NCBI GenBank assembly: GCA_041688515.1
Contig: JBDNHZ010000400.1
Location: forward strand, 1 to 6,537
Direction of reading: 5' to 3'
DNA from: UBA6176 sp041688515
GTDB lineage: Bacteria; Verrucomicrobiota; Verrucomicrobiia; Limisphaerales; UBA9464
DNA: 6,537 nucleotides
The notes below the pieces were generated by a model. The model searched no databases. It saw only the letters and a program-made list of their open reading frames with translations, and was not told where the DNA came from. The translations under genes were made by a program, and so were the position numbers. Shown one piece after another: positions 6,099-6,537 of this stretch. Position 1 is the first letter of the stretch. Every line of letters begins with the position of its first letter.

Positions 6099-6371
6099 GT
6101 GTTTGCCTATCGAAAGGCGGTGGTGACGGAGGAATCGCGAGGCGCGCCCCCGGCAAAACTTCCGGTGATCTTTGAACCCGGGTTGCCGAGTGTTCGCGGG
6201 ACCGGGACGATGATCCTGCCACGCCCCGTGGCGGCGCCGGAGATTCCGAAGGCGATGGTGCTGTCCGAAAGTCCGGCCCACCGCGCAACGGGTCGGAATG
6301 CGTGGGTCATCCCGCTGATGCTGGTGGCCGGGGGATTGGTCGCGGTGCTGATCGTCTGGTTCCTTCGATGA
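6099..6371 (+). CDS. Small C-terminally anchored membrane segment, in frame with the FHA ORF across a TAG
   Basis: From GTG 6099 this reads 90 residues: a Pro/Ala-rich, probably disordered linker (about 1-66) and one C-terminal hydrophobic helix (about 69-89, WVIPLMLVAGGLVAVLIVWFL) ending in a single Arg. It is in the same frame as the FHA ORF; from the TAG at 6078 the frame is open for 96 codons. The only good Shine-Dalgarno nearby, GGAGGA at 6071-6076, is 22 nt from this GTG, too far for normal initiation, and no ATG begins the segment. I infer it is the membrane-anchor half of the FHA protein, separated by a nonsense mutation, a base-call error or a readthrough codon. If the stop is ignored the whole protein spans 5775-6371. 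An independent tail-anchored small protein is the less likely alternative. Confidence 0.5.
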   Translation: MFAYRKAVVTEESRGAPPAKLPVIFEPGLPSVRGTGTMILPRPVAAPEIPKAMVLSESPAHRATGRNAWVIPLMLVAGGLVAVLIVWFLR

Positions 6372-6389
6372 ACCGTCGCAAACCTGGGA

Positions 6390-6537
6390 AGCTGCCGACG
6401 TGAGGAGGCGGGTTCCTGCGTGCCGCGCTTCGTCTGGGATCCGCCCCGTCCGTAGCTGCCGACGTAAGGAGGCGGGTTCCTGCGTGCCGCGCTTCGTCCG
6501 GGATCCGTCCCGTCCGTAGCTGCCGACGTAAGGAGGC
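6390..6537. repeat. 64-bp GC-rich tandem repeat, 2 full copies plus a partial third at the window edge
   Basis: Units begin at 6390, 6454 and 6518 with AGCTGCCGACGT and recur every 64 bp; the third is cut after 20 nt. Copies 1 and 2 differ at three positions (G/A at unit base 13, T/C at 46, C/T at 55). Copy 2 contains CGGGA-TCCG-TCCCG, a perfect 5-bp stem, and an imperfect stem AGGA...TCCT flanked by ACG...CGT. In copy 1, two of its three differences fall in the first stem and weaken it. There is no unique spacer between units, so it is not a CRISPR array. The array starts 18 nt after the stop of the FHA-linked ORF and contains no recognised gene. Confidence 0.85.

Noticed and set aside
6390..6537. 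CRISPR array
   Set aside because: The 64-bp units follow each other directly with no variable spacers, and no cas gene is present.

Overview
This is a GC-rich chromosomal window from an unidentified, probably Gram-negative bacterium. The Gram-negative inference rests on a periplasmic adaptor (membrane-fusion) protein encoded beside an ABC permease and ATPase. The GC-rich tandem repeat at the right edge and the mix of genes would fit a Verrucomicrobiota- or Planctomycetota-like genome, but that is a guess; no marker gene here fixes the taxonomy. Most starts lack a clear Shine-Dalgarno sequence.

Layout. (1) Positions 1-1100, minus strand: a SAM-dependent methyltransferase of the Methyltransf_32 type, whose C-terminal end runs off the left edge. 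(2) Positions 1101-1206: a short divergent intergenic region with a perfect 9-1-9 palindrome. (3) Positions 1207-1623, plus strand: folB (dihydroneopterin aldolase), standing alone without other folate genes. (4) Positions 5561 down to 1611, minus strand: a compact five-gene unit, arsR - arsC - adaptor - permease - ATPase. Three of its four junctions are 4-nt ATGA overlaps and the fourth is a 24-nt gap. Its last gene runs 13 nt into the 3' end of folB. (5) Positions 5562-5774: a divergent intergenic region with a candidate arsR promoter/operator and a separate hairpin. (6) Positions 5775-6371, plus strand: an FHA-domain ORF, an in-frame TAG, and then, in the same frame, a linker and a C-terminal membrane anchor. 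(7) Positions 6390-6537: a 64-bp tandem repeat, two full copies plus a third cut by the window edge.

How the genes may work together. The five-gene unit looks like one transcript controlled by an ArsR-type metalloid sensor. It pairs a thioredoxin-type arsenate reductase with a DevBCA/MacAB-like tripartite exporter, and no Acr3 or ArsB arsenite pump is visible. Whether the exporter handles an arsenic species or conjugate, or only shares regulation, cannot be settled from sequence. The FHA gene, folB and the methyltransferase look like unrelated neighbours.
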